In this document: positions 5,311-6,141 of the stretch, piece by piece
Numbering within the stretch: the first letter of the stretch is position 1
Layout: each line of letters starts with the position of its first letter
NCBI GenBank assembly: GCA_013695195.1
Contig: JACDAY010000011.1
Span: 1-6,141 of the forward strand
From: Blastocatellia bacterium
GTDB taxonomy: Bacteria > Acidobacteriota > Blastocatellia > Pyrinomonadales > Pyrinomonadaceae
Reading direction: 5' to 3'
DNA: 6,141 bases
The notes under the pieces: model-generated
Told to the model about the DNA's origin: nothing
Databases searched by the model: none
Seen by the model: the letters and a program-made list of their open reading frames with translations, nothing else
Made by a program: the position numbers and the translations under genes

Positions 5311-5329
5311 GACAGACTAACAGTCTGTC
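5311..5329. repeat. Perfect 8-bp hairpin before lemA
   Basis: GACAGACT (5311-5318) and AGTCTGTC (5322-5329) pair perfectly over a three-base loop. It lies between the nucleotidyltransferase stop and the lemA ribosome site. With no T-run after it, a classical terminator is unlikely; a REP-like palindrome or an mRNA processing/stability element fits better. Confidence 0.7.
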
Positions 5330-5340
5330 TTACGTGCCGG

Positions 5341-5346
5341 AAGGAG
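5341..5346 (+). promoter_or_regulatory. Ribosome binding site of lemA
   Basis: AAGGAG lies seven bases before ATG 5354 and fixes the lemA start. It is the only strong Shine-Dalgarno among the plus-strand genes of this window. Confidence 0.85.
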
Positions 5347-5353
5347 AACAATT

Positions 5354-5989
5354 ATGAAAAGAGTAATTTTATTAACAATCGCGATGTTCGCTGCCTTTGG
5401 TTTGAGCGGCTGCAGCTATAATGATTTGACAGCCAAGCAGCAAAATGTAAAGGGAAAATGGGCAAATGTCGAAAGCTCGCTGCAGCGGCGTGCCGACTTG
5501 ATTCCTAATCTCGTTGAAACTGCAAAAATGGCTGGTGTGCAGGAACAGGAAGTATTCGGCCAGATATCCGACGCGCGATCAAGGCTTTTGAATGCTACTC
5601 AGGCGGCGCCTGCCGGTGAAGGCGGAGATAAAACTCCCGAGCAAAAACAGGCTGTGATCGACGCAAATAATAGTTTCGGAGGAACGATCGGGCGGCTGTT
5701 AAGTCTGCAGGAAAACTATCCTGTCCTGCGTTCGAGCGAGGCTTTTATGAAAGTGCAGGACGAGCTTTCCGGTACCGAAAATCGGATCAATACTTCCCGT
5801 ATCGATTTTAATCAGGCAGTTACAGATTTCAACACGACAAGAAACTCGTTTCCGGCCGTGCTGACCGCGGGCTTGTTTGGATTTAAGGAAGAACCTTTCT
5901 TCCAGGCCGATCCGAGTGCAAGAACTGCTCCGAATATCGGTGACGCTAACTCTCTGAGAAGGCCGCAGACAGCTCCGGCAAATCGTTGA
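5354..5989 (+). CDS. lemA: LemA-family lipoprotein
   Basis: This protein has 211 residues. The N terminus is a lipoprotein signal: MKRVILLTIAMFAAFG, then lipobox LSGC with C20 as lipidation site, so the mature protein is probably membrane-tethered outside the cytoplasm. The LemA core follows: VKGKWANVESSLQRRADLIP (32-51) and NLVETAK, the family's most conserved segment; FGQISDARSRL (68-78); then the long helices ENYPVLRSSEAFMKVQDEL (120-138) and SGTENRINTSRIDFNQAV, with AGLFGFKEEPFF (172-183) near the end as in most LemA proteins. A Pro/Ala-rich tail closes it. The usual 'YAxHE' after the first motif is changed to MAGVQEQE. LemA's biochemical role is not settled; genes for TPM and LemA proteins are repeated neighbours in many bacteria, as here. 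A strong Shine-Dalgarno supports the start. Confidence 0.95.
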   Translation: MKRVILLTIAMFAAFGLSGCSYNDLTAKQQNVKGKWANVESSLQRRADLIPNLVETAKMAGVQEQEVFGQISDARSRLLNATQAAPAGEGGDKTPEQKQAVIDANNSFGGTIGRLLSLQENYPVLRSSEAFMKVQDELSGTENRINTSRIDFNQAVTDFNTTRNSFPAVLTAGLFGFKEEPFFQADPSARTAPNIGDANSLRRPQTAPANR

Positions 5990-5998
5990 GCGAGTAAC

Positions 5999-6015
5999 GC
6001 CGGCATCTTTCCGGC
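5999..6015. terminator. Weak candidate terminator after lemA
   Basis: GCCGG (5999-6003) pairs with CCGGC (6011-6015) over a seven-base loop, ten bases after the lemA stop. It is GC-rich and well placed, also between two possibly converging genes, but no T-run follows on either strand. Confidence 0.3.
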
Positions 6016-6073
6016 TGTCCGGTGAATGTCACGCTAGCCGAGTTGAGACGCACTCAGGACGGGCGGCTTTACC

Positions 6074-6141
6074 CTAAAACCCGCGGGAGCTGCACATTGC
6101 GCAGTGATCGCAGGGCTTCCCGTTCGGTTCGAACTTGCAGG
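6074..6141 (-). CDS. Possible 3' end of a minus-strand gene, cysteine-rich C terminus (partial)
   Basis: On the minus strand the frame entering from the right edge reads CKFEPNGKPCDHCAMCSSRG and F, stopping at TAG 6076-6074. The C-x2-C-x2-C cluster with an earlier Cys is typical of metal-binding tails and makes chance less likely, but only 21 residues are visible and no family is recognised. The gene would converge on lemA, with the hairpin at 5999-6015 between. The remaining stretch 6016-6073 shows nothing I can name. Confidence 0.3.
   Translation of the reverse strand, partial: CKFEPNGKPCDHCAMCSSRGF

Noticed and set aside
6016..6141. 6S RNA or other structured RNA after lemA
   Set aside because: No long closing stem could be formed between the ends and the known 6S bubble pattern is not present; a coding tail on the minus strand explains part of it better.

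Overview
The window is a stretch of bacterial chromosome with moderate GC. The style of DnaX (a Zn-binding loop widened with acidic residues, then 'ASHTGVQEIRD' and 'GSMRDAQSNFDQ') and the mix of neighbours fit Acidobacteriota, possibly class Blastocatellia. That assignment is from memory and is tentative.

Layout. (1) 1-313: a broken four-helix-bundle (23S rRNA intervening-sequence-like) gene between two inverted arrays of a degenerate 7-base repeat. (2) 314-592: two RNA genes, tRNA-Ser(GGA) with encoded CCA and a small bacterial SRP (4.5S) RNA, separated by a 25-bp perfect palindrome made of the same 7-mers. (3) 601-2507: dnaX, the clamp-loader tau subunit, whose leader is another palindromic set of 7-mers running into the start codon. 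tRNA-Ser / SRP RNA / dnaX is the order also known from Bacillus, but ebfC-recR do not follow here. (4) 2508-3575, minus strand: a decaying gene group. A truncated DUF1428-like gene and a DoxX-like membrane-protein gene can both be read if single missing bases are restored; an unidentified open region lies upstream of them. (5) 3627-5989, plus strand: a secreted TPM-domain protein with a glycine-rich tail, a nucleotidyltransferase-fold protein and a LemA lipoprotein. TPM and LemA are frequent neighbours in bacteria and probably act together at the envelope; the nucleotidyltransferase sits between them. (6) 5990-6141: a short hairpin and the possible cysteine-rich 3' end of a minus-strand gene cut by the window edge.

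The most interesting points are an A9 run inside dnaX, followed 7 bases later by a potential stem-loop, where a slip in either direction would end translation almost at once and give a gamma-like short form; and the 7-base-period arrays, at least six of them in three sequence families, placed only in intergenic spots and in two cases running up to a start codon.
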